From Bacteroidetes bacterium 2013_40CM_41_45 (GTDB taxonomy: Bacteria; Bacteroidota; Bacteroidia; AKYH767-A; 2013-40CM-41-45), in assembly GCA_002215675.1 (NCBI GenBank), contig NGFH01000004.1:186001-250000 (forward strand): 64,000 nucleotides of DNA, read 5' to 3'. Shown piece after piece: positions 53,727-62,258 of this stretch. Numbering within the stretch: position 1 is the first letter of the stretch; every line of letters starts with the position of its first letter. A model generated the notes under the pieces. That model was given only the letters and a program-made list of their open reading frames with translations, was not told the origin of the DNA and did no database searches. A program made the translations under genes and the position numbers.

Positions 53727-54473
53727 ATGCCAGGCAATTTTTTTACTTCTCTTTTTGGAAAGCGCGAACAGCTCAGCAGTTTTTCTGAGCTGGCTACCGA
53801 TATGCATTCGCATTTCATTCCCGGTATAGATGACGGCTGCAAAAATATGGATGAGTCGCTTTCGCTGATTCGTTCTATGGCTGAGCTCGGCTTTCGCAAG
53901 CTCATCACTACTCCGCACATCATGAGCGATTATTTCAAGAATACCAATACCATTATTACGGAGGGATTGTTAAAGCTCAGGGAGAAATTAGCTGCTGAAT
54001 TTATTCATATAGAATTGGAAGCCGCGGCAGAGTATTATCTCGATGATGTGTTCCTTACATTACTTAACAAAGGCGACCTGCTCACCTTTGGCAGGGAAAA
54101 ATATTTGCTGCTCGAAGTTTCGTATATCAACTATCCTGAAAATTTTAACAACATGATTTTTGATATTCTTGTAAAAGGATATACACCTGTGCTTGCTCAC
54201 CCTGAAAGATATCCGTTCTGGTCAGCCAGGTTTGAGGAGTTCAAAAAGCTCAAGGATATGGGTGTGCTGTTTCAATTGAATATTACTTCTCTCTCGGGGT
54301 ACTATGGCCCTGATATAAAGCGAACGGCTGAAAAATTAGCCGCAAATAATATGATTGACTTTCTCGGCAGCGATGTACATCACGAGAAGCATATGATGGC
54401 GCTGAGAAAATCATTGAACAGCAAAACGCTGAGCGAACTTGTAAAAGGAAACCTCCTGAATAAAAAGCTTTAA
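53727..54473 (+). CDS. CpsB/CapC-family tyrosine-protein phosphatase (PHP fold)
   Basis: A 248-residue protein. The PHP-type metal motifs are visible: TDMHSHFIPGIDDG near the N-terminus, the TTPHIM strand, LEAAAEYYLDD, GYTPVLAHPERYPFW, and SDVHHEKHM near the end. In Gram-positive and some Gram-negative bacteria these enzymes dephosphorylate the tyrosine kinase that controls capsule chain length. No BY-kinase or Wzc gene is in the window. It lies 11 nt behind the epimerase, probably one operon, and converges with the GT2 gene. Confidence 0.87.
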   Translation: MPGNFFTSLFGKREQLSSFSELATDMHSHFIPGIDDGCKNMDESLSLIRSMAELGFRKLITTPHIMSDYFKNTNTIITEGLLKLREKLAAEFIHIELEAAAEYYLDDVFLTLLNKGDLLTFGREKYLLLEVSYINYPENFNNMIFDILVKGYTPVLAHPERYPFWSARFEEFKKLKDMGVLFQLNITSLSGYYGPDIKRTAEKLAANNMIDFLGSDVHHEKHMMALRKSLNSKTLSELVKGNLLNKKL

Positions 54474-54487
54474 GGTTACCGGCAATC

Positions 54488-55609
54488 TTAGCGAACCGTT
54501 CTTCTTTTCCAAACATACTTTCCTGTTTGTGAAAGAAAAGCAGTAACCACGAGATAAACAGGATAAATGAGCTGTGAAAGTAAAACGTATTGCCAGAGAT
54601 TTTTTTTGCTTGTGAACGAAAGCATTGCATTCATCAACAGAATTTCAGGAATTATTTTCAACCCGAGAAGCAGTATAGACACATGCCAATTCAATTCTCC
54701 AATCGATGACAGGAAAAATGAAACCACGAGTGACGCATGAAAAAGAAATACAATCAATCCTGCCAGGGCGCTGGCGACATTTTTTTGCTTTAATACTTTT
54801 GACCCCCACCGTTTTCTCTGGTTGAAAAAATCCCCGGCCGTTGATGCAGGATTTGTATAAACGATTGCTTCTTTCGACTTAAGAAAATGAACCTTGCGGG
54901 GATTCTGTTTTGCAATGCGGAACATGAGCAAGGTATCATCTCCCGAAGCGGCTTCTATCGAAGGATTGTACCCTCCCGTTTCTTCAAATATTTTTTTTTG
55001 ATATGCCAGATTAGCTCCGTTGCACAGCAGCGGCTGTCGGAAATAAATCCCTGCGACACCAATGGCAGTCAGCCCATGCTGTTCAAGTGATTGAAATGCG
55101 GATAATAAATTATTTTCTTCCCGTATGGCTGCCATTCCGCAAATCATGGCAGGAGAATATTTTTCATAATAACTTACAATGGCTGGCAGCCATTCACTGT
55201 TCATAGTGCAATCCGCATCGGTAGTGACTATTAATTCTCCGGTTGCATTTTTTATTCCCTCATTCAATGCATGCTTTTTCCCCGGCATATTTCCGGAGGA
55301 AGAAATAATTTTTACATTTAATGGATGGGATGCAATCCAATCTTTAACGAGGGTAACGGTTCGGTCTTCAGAGGTATCGTCAGAAACAATAACCTCGGTA
55401 AGATTTTTTGGATATGATTGCTGCGCAATGGCATTAAGACAATGCAAAATACTTTCTTCTTCGTTCCTCGCCGGAACGATAATGCTTACGCGGGTTTCAA
55501 ATGCGTGACGTTCTTGAGAAAAGGATTTTGTCATTTTCCAGCCCAACCAGCTTAGGAAAATAAAAAGAGCATAAACAACTCCGATAGAGAGCAGAAACGA
55601 GGCAATCAT
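54488..55609 (-). CDS. Family 2 glycosyltransferase (membrane-associated)
   Basis: A 373-residue GT2: an N-terminal membrane helix (LLSIGVVYALFIFLSWLGW), then VSIIVPARNEEESILHCLNAI, VIVSDDTSEDRTV, ELIVTTDADCTMNSEWL (the DxD-type motif), GGYNPSIEAASGDDTLLMFRI (ED-like base motif), and QRKRWGSK (Q/RxxRW). Two or more helices follow. It starts with a 4-nt overlap (ATGA) at the end of the flippase-like gene, so the two are coupled. It probably builds a polysaccharide or glycolipid; the sugar is unknown. Confidence 0.88.
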   Translation of the reverse strand: MIASFLLSIGVVYALFIFLSWLGWKMTKSFSQERHAFETRVSIIVPARNEEESILHCLNAIAQQSYPKNLTEVIVSDDTSEDRTVTLVKDWIASHPLNVKIISSSGNMPGKKHALNEGIKNATGELIVTTDADCTMNSEWLPAIVSYYEKYSPAMICGMAAIREENNLLSAFQSLEQHGLTAIGVAGIYFRQPLLCNGANLAYQKKIFEETGGYNPSIEAASGDDTLLMFRIAKQNPRKVHFLKSKEAIVYTNPASTAGDFFNQRKRWGSKVLKQKNVASALAGLIVFLFHASLVVSFFLSSIGELNWHVSILLLGLKIIPEILLMNAMLSFTSKKNLWQYVLLSQLIYPVYLVVTAFLSQTGKYVWKRRTVR

Positions 55610-56598
55610 CGTCCGGGAGTTTTGCCATTTTTGATTTTAACCGAAAGAAAAAACACGGAGCCGGCAATAGAAGGGATAGCAATATTAATAATCCAGATGG
55701 AAAGCGTAGCAAGGGTGATGGAAACGGGGTTTGAAATAATGCCGCTTAGGTAATACAGCGCCACCGAGCTGCGAACACCGATTTCGCTAAATGCAAAAGT
55801 GGGGATTACCGCCAGGGCAAGGTAAATAATTGAAATCATTTGTAGCGTTTCCGCATAAGGCGTTTCGGGAAAAAATATTTTTTGAAGCAAGTAATATTGG
55901 TGAACAAAAACCAGGTAGCGCAATAATGAAAGAATCAAAACCACAAAGAAATGTTTAGGCCTGTATAAATTGAGAACAGAAATATAACCTGAAAATTTAT
56001 TTAGAATTTTCAGCGAGGCAAATCGGGATGCCCAATAAGGAAAATAGATGAAGAGGAAAATCAATCCGCCCGAAACAAGAAGCAAAATAGCTCCGAGCGG
56101 ATAATAAAGAAGCGCAGATGAAACAAAAGTCCTGAAATAAAAGGCAAGGCAGAGTGAGCCGGCAGAAACCGTAATTACTAACTGCGCTATGCTTGCAAGC
56201 ACCGTAACGATAGATGCTTTAATTTTATCGGCTTCAGACAAATAAAGTATTCTTCCCACAAATTCTCCCGAGCGGTTGGGCACAAAAAAACTTACTGAAA
56301 TACCTGTGAGGACGGCCATAAAAGACCGGAGCGGAGAAATTTTTTCGAGTGGCCGCATTATTATTTTCCATTTCAGCGTTTCGGTAAAAAGGTTTATCAA
56401 CATAAGCAAAAAAACAACATACAAGAGCGTCCTGCTGTTATCATCTCCCAGCGATTTCAATGCAGCCTCAAGGTCATCGATGCTTTCATGGGTAAAAACT
56501 TTTTGAAGAATGAAACGTATTGCAAGTGCGGCAATCAGGATTTTAAACGTCCACACTGCCCAGCCGGGAACATTTTTGAAAAAACGGATGCTTAACAT
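55606..56598 (-). CDS. Flippase-like membrane protein (UPF0104 / lysylphosphatidylglycerol synthase TM type)
   Basis: A 330-residue integral membrane protein with about eight hydrophobic segments. The family's landmarks are visible: LIAALAIRFILQKVF, ISPLRSFMAVLTGISVSFFVPNRSGEFVGRILYLSEAD (the P-x-R-x-G-E loop), LLRYLVFVHQYYLL, and ALAVIPTFAFSEIGVRSSVALYYL. Members act as or beside lipid-linked glycan transporters, and in Bacteroidota they often precede glycosyltransferases, as here. The start lies only 39 nt from the divergent PLP-enzyme gene. Confidence 0.82.
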   Translation of the reverse strand: MLSIRFFKNVPGWAVWTFKILIAALAIRFILQKVFTHESIDDLEAALKSLGDDNSRTLLYVVFLLMLINLFTETLKWKIIMRPLEKISPLRSFMAVLTGISVSFFVPNRSGEFVGRILYLSEADKIKASIVTVLASIAQLVITVSAGSLCLAFYFRTFVSSALLYYPLGAILLLVSGGLIFLFIYFPYWASRFASLKILNKFSGYISVLNLYRPKHFFVVLILSLLRYLVFVHQYYLLQKIFFPETPYAETLQMISIIYLALAVIPTFAFSEIGVRSSVALYYLSGIISNPVSITLATLSIWIINIAIPSIAGSVFFLSVKIKNGKTPGR

Positions 56599-56637
56599 AA
56601 GCGGTATAAATATAGACCAAGCCCTGTTTGATTTGTT

Positions 56638-57516
56638 ATGAATGCTGACTTTTTATCTACTGAAAATATTCCGCTTACGGAAGTTCATGATTCACTGCTT
56701 AAAGAAAGCGGTCTGAAATTATTTGTAAAGCGCGATGACTTAATTCATGCTTCTATCTCGGGCAATAAATGGAGAAAACTTAGGTACAATATCCAAGAAA
56801 TGAAGCGGCAGGAAAAAAACCTGATGCTCACATTTGGCGGTGCATATTCCAACCATATACTTGCCACCGCTGCTGCAGGAAGTAAGCTTGGTTTCAAAAC
56901 AATTGGAATAATAAGGGGAGAAGAACCGCACGAAAGAAACCCTGTGTTAAAAGCGGCTGAAAATTTTGGAATGGAACTGCATTTCGTCTCGCGTGAAGAG
57001 TACCGGGAAAAAGAAACAAAGGGTTTTATTAATAAGTTGGAAAATACGTTTGGCGATTTCTATTTGGTGCCTGAAGGTGGGGCGAATGAATTGGGAGTAA
57101 AGGGCTGTACGGAAATCACCCGCGAAATAAAGATGGATTATACTCATCTATGTTGTTGTTGCGGCACGGGAACAACTCTTGCAGGGATTGCGCTATCTCT
57201 TCCTGCAGGAAAGAAAGCGCTGGGCTTTTGCATACATAAGGGTGATGAATTGGTCCAAAAAAGTATCAACCAATGGACATCAAATGCTGATAATTTCATT
57301 CTTGTCAAGGATTATCATTTTGGCGGTTTTGCTAAAAGCACAGGCCAGCTGCAAAAATTTGCAAATGAATTTTTCATGGAAACAAACATTCCTGTTGAAC
57401 CCGTTTATACGGCAAAAATGTTTTTCGGCATTTTTGATTTAGTCAAAAAAAATTTTTTTCAGCGAGGCAGCGTACTTGTCGCCATACATACAGGCGGAAT
57501 TCATAATCACCTATAA
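56638..57516 (+). CDS. PLP-dependent deaminase/desulfhydrase (ACC deaminase / D-cysteine desulfhydrase family)
   Basis: A 292-residue fold type II PLP enzyme. LFVKRDDLIHASISGNKWRKLR carries the Schiff-base Lys (K44 in GNKWRKL). MLTFGGAYSNHILATAAAG is the phosphate/nucleophile loop, with Ser and Asn for carboxylate binding, and CCCGTGTTLAGIAL is the glycine loop. The family includes ACC deaminase and D-cysteine desulfhydrase; without the residues specific to ACC deaminase being checkable here, the general name is safer. The CCCC run before GTGT is unusual. It is followed 52 nt later by a glucosaminidase gene. Confidence 0.85.
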   Translation: MNADFLSTENIPLTEVHDSLLKESGLKLFVKRDDLIHASISGNKWRKLRYNIQEMKRQEKNLMLTFGGAYSNHILATAAAGSKLGFKTIGIIRGEEPHERNPVLKAAENFGMELHFVSREEYREKETKGFINKLENTFGDFYLVPEGGANELGVKGCTEITREIKMDYTHLCCCCGTGTTLAGIALSLPAGKKALGFCIHKGDELVQKSINQWTSNADNFILVKDYHFGGFAKSTGQLQKFANEFFMETNIPVEPVYTAKMFFGIFDLVKKNFFQRGSVLVAIHTGGIHNHL

Positions 57517-57568
57517 CAATAACCGGATTTCAGCGTTAAAGAATTCCATAACAGATGAAATTATATCT

Positions 57569-58525
57569 ATGAAGACGAAAGTTTATCTGATAGTGGTTCA
57601 GCTTATTTTTATTTCATTCCTGCAGGCAGACCCTCAGCCGCCCAAGATGACGCGTGAAGAATATATTGCTCAGTACAAAGATGATGCAATACGCGATATG
57701 CTGAAGACGGGAGTTCCCGCAAGTATTACACTCGCCCAAGCAATGTTCGAATCGGACAACGGAAACAGCACGCTGGCCCGCGAGGCAAACAATCATTTCG
57801 GTATCAAATGCCATGAGGAGTGGAACGGGGAAACTCATTACCAGGATGATGATGTACGCAGTGAATGTTTCCGCAAATACAAATCCGTGCTCGAATCATA
57901 CGATGACCACTCCGAGTTTTTGCGAACCCGCCAGCGGTATGCATTTCTTTTTAGTTACGACCGCAGCGATTACAAATCATGGGCATACGGCTTAAAGAAG
58001 GCCGGATATGCCACCAACCCACAATATCCTGAACGCCTGATAAAAATAATTGAAGAAAATAATCTGCATGTGCTTGATGCAGCGGCTTCACCCGATGATG
58101 CGGTGTATGCATCGGTTTCACCCCCGGTAAATTACAAGCGACAGGCAGAACCCATAACTGAGGTAGCCATTGTAGAGCAGCGAAAGATTGGCGAATTGAA
58201 CCAAACGCAATACATTATTGCACGGCAGGGTGATACCTACCAAACCCTGGCGAAGGAACTTGACCTGATGCCCTGGCAGATTCTGAAATACAACGACCTT
58301 AAAAAAACAGACCGCATAAAAGAAGGAGAGACTATTTTCCTTAAGCCCAAGCGAAGCAAAGCGCAAGCCGATTTTCATGTTTTGGAACAAGGAGAAACGA
58401 TGAGAGATATTTCTCAGAAGTACGCAGTGAAACTAAAAGCGCTTTATAAGTACAATAAAATTGAAGAAGGGATTCAACCGGCCGTCGGAGAAAAAATCTC
58501 GCTCAGCAAAAAGAAGCCTGCATAA
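57569..58525 (+). CDS. Exported N-acetylglucosaminidase with two LysM domains
   Basis: 318 residues from the ATG at 57569, which opens a signal peptide (TKVYLIVVQLIFISFLQA); upstream in-frame codons overlap the previous gene. The glucosaminidase domain (about 35-165, FlgJ/LytD type) shows catalytic Glu61 in LAQAMFESDNGNSTLAREANNHFGIKC and the YDRSDYKSWAYGLKKAGYATNP end. Two LysM modules follow (about 211-262: IARQGDTYQTLAKELDL; 268-316: VLEQGETMRDISQKYAVK). It cleaves peptidoglycan glycan strands, probably for wall turnover or cell separation. It converges with the GT39 gene at a 7-nt gap. Confidence 0.9.
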   Translation: MKTKVYLIVVQLIFISFLQADPQPPKMTREEYIAQYKDDAIRDMLKTGVPASITLAQAMFESDNGNSTLAREANNHFGIKCHEEWNGETHYQDDDVRSECFRKYKSVLESYDDHSEFLRTRQRYAFLFSYDRSDYKSWAYGLKKAGYATNPQYPERLIKIIEENNLHVLDAAASPDDAVYASVSPPVNYKRQAEPITEVAIVEQRKIGELNQTQYIIARQGDTYQTLAKELDLMPWQILKYNDLKKTDRIKEGETIFLKPKRSKAQADFHVLEQGETMRDISQKYAVKLKALYKYNKIEEGIQPAVGEKISLSKKKPA

Positions 58526-58532
58526 AAATTCT

Positions 58533-60491
58533 TCAGAACTTCTCGAATAACCCGTAGAAATACGGGTTTCCTTTTTCGCTGCTCACCTTCATATTTGCGA
58601 GTGTAAAATTTGAATGGTCTTTATTCCACACATACACTTTCAGTGTTGCATTTTTTGTGTTGATGTGAATATCAGAAAAACGTAGAGACAAGTATACTTT
58701 TCCACGCTCACCCGGGTTAAGATAATCTGAAAATTTCACAGCGCGCCAGTCCAGCGTTTTGTCAAATGACTCCATAGACATTACCAGCAGGGGAGAGGCG
58801 GAGGTGTCTTCCAAAAATGCCTCCACACTTACATGGAGCAAATTATTTTCATTCTTTATCAGTTCGCCAAGAGGCATTTTAAACTCCACTCCGAATTCAT
58901 CGGATGCCTCGTAATGAAAATATTTTTTTGTTGATGTGGAATCATACAAAACTTTTTGCTCATTAAAATTCCAACCGACGTTCTTTGAGGAGAAATTATT
59001 TTCTGACGAAGAAATAGCTTCATCTTGCGCAGAAGCCTGAGGAATTTTAGAGCATACAAATATCTCGGTAAGGTGTCCTTTATATTTTGAAATTATATGC
59101 GGATAATACTCTTTCAGAACCTGCAAGCACTCCAGTGGATAAGCTCTTACTGTGGCAAAAACAAAATAATTTTTATTCGATTCTGAAACAATCTTACGAA
59201 AGTTACGCAAATCACCCGGATGACTGACAGCAAGATAATGTGAATTTTTATCAAAGGAAAAATTTTTCTTGTAGTAGTCCAGAAAGTATTCCTCTACATT
59301 AATCATTGCATCAATCGAATCATTTCCAAGTTGCTGCTTCGTATTGTTAATTTCCGAAATGATTTTATGGATTCCCTGGTTATAAAAAAGTTCGTAGTGT
59401 TTTCTTCCATACACTAATGTGATTGTACTGACAGAAAGAATTAAAATAACCATCGAAGATTTCAAAAGAGGTTTAACATCTTTCAGAAACGAAAACAAAA
59501 ACATGAGCAGGTATGGAAAAGAAAAAATCAAGACAGAATATTGGAGAATGGGATTTACTTTGATGGAATAAAAATATCCTGTAAGCAAAGGAACCAGGAA
59601 CCACACAAGAGAAATAAGACGGTGCTTTGAAAATATTTTTTCATGCTTCATTGCACTTTTTATAACACCAAATAAAAATATCGCTGCAACAAAAAAAAGG
59701 AATACTATTGAGTAATGAAATAGGTACCGAATGTACTTCAGAAAAAAGCTGCTGTCCGGTGCGCCAAGCCATCCTGCAGGTCCGCCTACTCCTTTGTAAC
59801 CGAACTGCACAAAAAATACCGGCAGGTATGGGAGGAATAGAAGTGGAATCAATACGCCGGCAATGAAATACTGCCAGAAATTTTTTCGACTCACGAATAG
59901 AAAACCTGTGAGCGCAACGATAGCTGTAAAAAAAAGACAGAAATAGTGCAGATATGAACAGGCAACCCCCGTAATCGTAAATGCTGCAAGCCAGAGGAAC
60001 TTTTTTTTATTTTCAGTTTCAAAAAATTTTGCCTGGCAGTAAACCAGAAGCAGCGTAAGAAATAATCCGGGTGAATAATGCCTTGCAATTACACTATACA
60101 TTACCGTGTATTGGACTGTGCTGACAATGGCAGCAGACAAAAGCCCCGCAATACTTCCAAACCATTTTGCAGCTATAAGATATACCAGCAGGATGGATAG
60201 TATTCCGCAAATCACGAACGGAAATTTTACAACCATTTCAGATGTGCCAAAAAGTTTAGTGTAATAATTTATAAAGACAGGAAGCAAGGGCGGATGAACA
60301 TCCGGCTTAACACCTTTTTCGATAAGCTCGCTAAAACTACCGTAGCTGGGTTGTGCCAGGGGGTGTATTTCATCATGCGTGTAGGGACAGCGGTCGAAAA
60401 AAATAAAACGCAGCACAGTTCCGGTAATAATAATCAGCAACAGCAGAAAAAAATCAGTTCGCGTACCGGGTAAAAATTTTTGCCGCTGCAT
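58533..60491 (-). CDS. Family 39-type (ArnT/PMT-like) membrane glycosyltransferase
   Basis: A 652-residue protein with some ten or more membrane helices in the first ~400 residues and a soluble C-terminal part. The signature loop after the first helix carries Asp-Glu (FFDRCPYTHDEIHPL), followed by GVKPDVHPPLLPVFINYYTKLFG and ARHYSPGLFLTLLLVY, matching GT-C enzymes of GT39/GT83 type that use polyprenyl-phosphate sugars. The C-terminal region (about 480-652) looks like a beta-sandwich and may bind the acceptor. It is 54 nt downstream of cdsA on the same strand. Donor and acceptor are unknown. Confidence 0.82.
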   Translation of the reverse strand: MQRQKFLPGTRTDFFLLLLIIITGTVLRFIFFDRCPYTHDEIHPLAQPSYGSFSELIEKGVKPDVHPPLLPVFINYYTKLFGTSEMVVKFPFVICGILSILLVYLIAAKWFGSIAGLLSAAIVSTVQYTVMYSVIARHYSPGLFLTLLLVYCQAKFFETENKKKFLWLAAFTITGVACSYLHYFCLFFTAIVALTGFLFVSRKNFWQYFIAGVLIPLLFLPYLPVFFVQFGYKGVGGPAGWLGAPDSSFFLKYIRYLFHYSIVFLFFVAAIFLFGVIKSAMKHEKIFSKHRLISLVWFLVPLLTGYFYSIKVNPILQYSVLIFSFPYLLMFLFSFLKDVKPLLKSSMVILILSVSTITLVYGRKHYELFYNQGIHKIISEINNTKQQLGNDSIDAMINVEEYFLDYYKKNFSFDKNSHYLAVSHPGDLRNFRKIVSESNKNYFVFATVRAYPLECLQVLKEYYPHIISKYKGHLTEIFVCSKIPQASAQDEAISSSENNFSSKNVGWNFNEQKVLYDSTSTKKYFHYEASDEFGVEFKMPLGELIKNENNLLHVSVEAFLEDTSASPLLVMSMESFDKTLDWRAVKFSDYLNPGERGKVYLSLRFSDIHINTKNATLKVYVWNKDHSNFTLANMKVSSEKGNPYFYGLFEKF

Positions 60492-60545
60492 ATTGCAACG
60501 TTACTTAATTTTTTAATTGGTGAAATTGCAGCGAAGAAAAAAACC

Positions 60546-61364
60546 TTAACGGCAGAAGAAATACACTGTAACAAAAACAAAGGGCGCAGAAAATAAAAGC
60601 GCGTCAAAGCGGTCGAGGATACCGCCATGTCCCGGAAGGATGTGCCCTGTATCTTTTACCTGCATATTACGCTTGAACATAGATTCCACCAGGTCGCCAA
60701 TAATTCCGGTCACGATAATCACAATAGCTATGATAAGCCATTGCAGCAGGGAAAATTGCCGATAGTATTGAGCGAGTATATAGGCAGCAATAAGTCCGCA
60801 GATTAAACCACCGATAACGCCCTCCCACGATTTTTTAGGAGAGATTCTTTCAAACAGGCGGTTCTTTCCAAAACGCGACCCTACCAGGTAAGCAGCCGTA
60901 TCGCTCGTCCAGAGTATCACAAAGTATCCTATAACAACAGAGCTACCGTAACCACCGGCTGAGTGCACAAATGGAATTGCAATAAATAGTGAAAGAGAGA
61001 GTGAGATATAAATAATTCCAAGGAGTGTGTAAGCTATGGATGAAAAAGGATTGGGGCGGTTGAGAAAAAGCTCATTGGCAAAAACGAAAAGCAGCACGGC
61101 AGGAAGCAGAAGCAAGAAATCTGCAGGAAGAGAACCTGCTAAGTGCAAAAAAACAATCGCTAATAAAAAAGAACCCAAAAAAACTCCGGAAAATTTCTGA
61201 ACCCGGATCCCGTTCTTTTCAAGAAGCGAATAAAATTCTGCAAGCCCTAAAATATTGACAATAAAAAACAGCGCTGCAAATGTGTACCCGCCCATCAGCA
61301 CTGCACCCAGCACAACGATGATAAAAATCGCCCCGGTTAATGTCCGTTGAAAAAAATTGCTCAC
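60546..61364 (-). CDS. cdsA: Phosphatidate cytidylyltransferase
   Basis: A 272-residue membrane enzyme making CDP-diacylglycerol from phosphatidate and CTP. It has eight or so helices and the family signature near the end: RISPKKSWEGVIGGLICGL, VIVTGIIGDLVESMFKRNMQVKDTGHILPGHGGILDRFDALLFSAP-type region (S-x-x-K-R...K-D-x-x...P-G-H-G-G-x-x-D-R-x-D). The start is GTG at 61364, overlapping the stop of the DUF2007 gene by 4 nt. Part of a tight block with DUF2007, LUD and ftsH. Confidence 0.95.
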   Translation of the reverse strand: MSNFFQRTLTGAIFIIVVLGAVLMGGYTFAALFFIVNILGLAEFYSLLEKNGIRVQKFSGVFLGSFLLAIVFLHLAGSLPADFLLLLPAVLLFVFANELFLNRPNPFSSIAYTLLGIIYISLSLSLFIAIPFVHSAGGYGSSVVIGYFVILWTSDTAAYLVGSRFGKNRLFERISPKKSWEGVIGGLICGLIAAYILAQYYRQFSLLQWLIIAIVIIVTGIIGDLVESMFKRNMQVKDTGHILPGHGGILDRFDALLFSAPFVFVTVYFFCR

Positions 61365-61564
61365 AGGTGTTTTTGCTGAATTAAAATTTTTGCAAAGATG
61401 ACATCTTCTTCTTTAACAAAAATTTCTATATCTCCGAAAGCATAGCTCGAATCCTTTTTATTTACCTCGATGGATTCAATATCGTTTTCCTTAAGCAGGG
61501 AACGCACGATGCTTACGATGTGCGGCTTATCAGTAAAGTAAATTCGTTCCCACCCTTTTTCCAT
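61361..61564 (-). CDS. DUF2007-family small protein
   Basis: A 67-residue protein: W-E-R-I-Y-F-T at the start, IVRSLLKENDIESIEVNKKDSSYAFGDIEIFVKEEDVIFAKILI. DUF2007 proteins (putative signal-transducing, a PII-like small ferredoxin-type fold) pair an amphipathic helix with a G-x-I-x-I/L-x-V strand, as seen. It overlaps cdsA by 4 nt and follows the LUD gene by 6 nt, so it is cotranscribed. Function is unknown. Confidence 0.8.
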   Translation of the reverse strand: MEKGWERIYFTDKPHIVSIVRSLLKENDIESIEVNKKDSSYAFGDIEIFVKEEDVIFAKILIQQKHL

Positions 61565-61570
61565 AAAAAA

Positions 61571-62224
61571 TTATGTTGCAGCAGCATCATCATCAAGAAG
61601 AAAAACATAAATTGCTTTAGGCCCGTGCGCTCCTGTTACCAAAGTTTTTTCAATGTCTGCCGTGCGGCTGGGGCCACTCAGGAAACTTACCATAGACGGA
61701 AACAGGCCGCGGTATGAGTTTCTTACTTTAATCAGTGCATCTTTAATATCGGGCACAAGCTGCGAAGTAAATGCAATAACAGCATGTATAGGGGAAGCCA
61801 CAACAGATTTTCTTCCGCCTCTTTGCTGCGAACTTACCAGCACGGTTCCCGTACGGGCAATCAGCGCTTCGCACAAAGTAAAAGAAACATCTCCTTCGGT
61901 CAGATTTTTTTCTTCCGAAGAAAAACGAATACCCGCCTTTTGAAGATAACCGGCAATTTTTTCATCGGCGGTAAAAATATTTTTCAGGGAAAGCTCTTTA
62001 ACAAAAGAAGAGAGATTGGAAATCAAAGCTGCTTCATGCTCACAAAAAACAAAATGCCCCCCGATAGCGGAAAACGAATGGGCAAAATTTATTTCAAGGG
62101 CTTCTGCCGGCTGAACATGAACAGGCGATTCAAAATCTGTATGCGGAAAAGGGTTGGCTACTTTATGCGTAAGCGCATTCCGGATTTTCTTAAGGATTTT
62201 TTCCCGCGAGGTACTTTCCAGCAT
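61571..62224 (-). CDS. LUD-domain protein (LutC/YkgG-like)
   Basis: A 217-residue protein of the LUD (DUF162) family: an N-terminal REKILKKIRNALTHK helix, a central GDVSFTLCEALIARTGTVLVSS segment and, near the end, VVASPIHAVIAFTSQLVPDIKDAL and SFLSGPSRTADIEKTLVTGAHGPKAIYVFLL (the S-G-P-S-R/K-T-x-D-I-E motif). LutC takes part in L-lactate oxidation in Bacillus, but here LutA and LutB are not nearby. The Bacteroidota gene next to ftsH probably has another role. It is 34 nt downstream of ftsH. Confidence 0.88.
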   Translation of the reverse strand: MLESTSREKILKKIRNALTHKVANPFPHTDFESPVHVQPAEALEINFAHSFSAIGGHFVFCEHEAALISNLSSFVKELSLKNIFTADEKIAGYLQKAGIRFSSEEKNLTEGDVSFTLCEALIARTGTVLVSSQQRGGRKSVVASPIHAVIAFTSQLVPDIKDALIKVRNSYRGLFPSMVSFLSGPSRTADIEKTLVTGAHGPKAIYVFLLDDDAAAT

Positions 62225-62258
62225 AAAGAATAGTTATGTGTTAAATCGCGAACAGGAA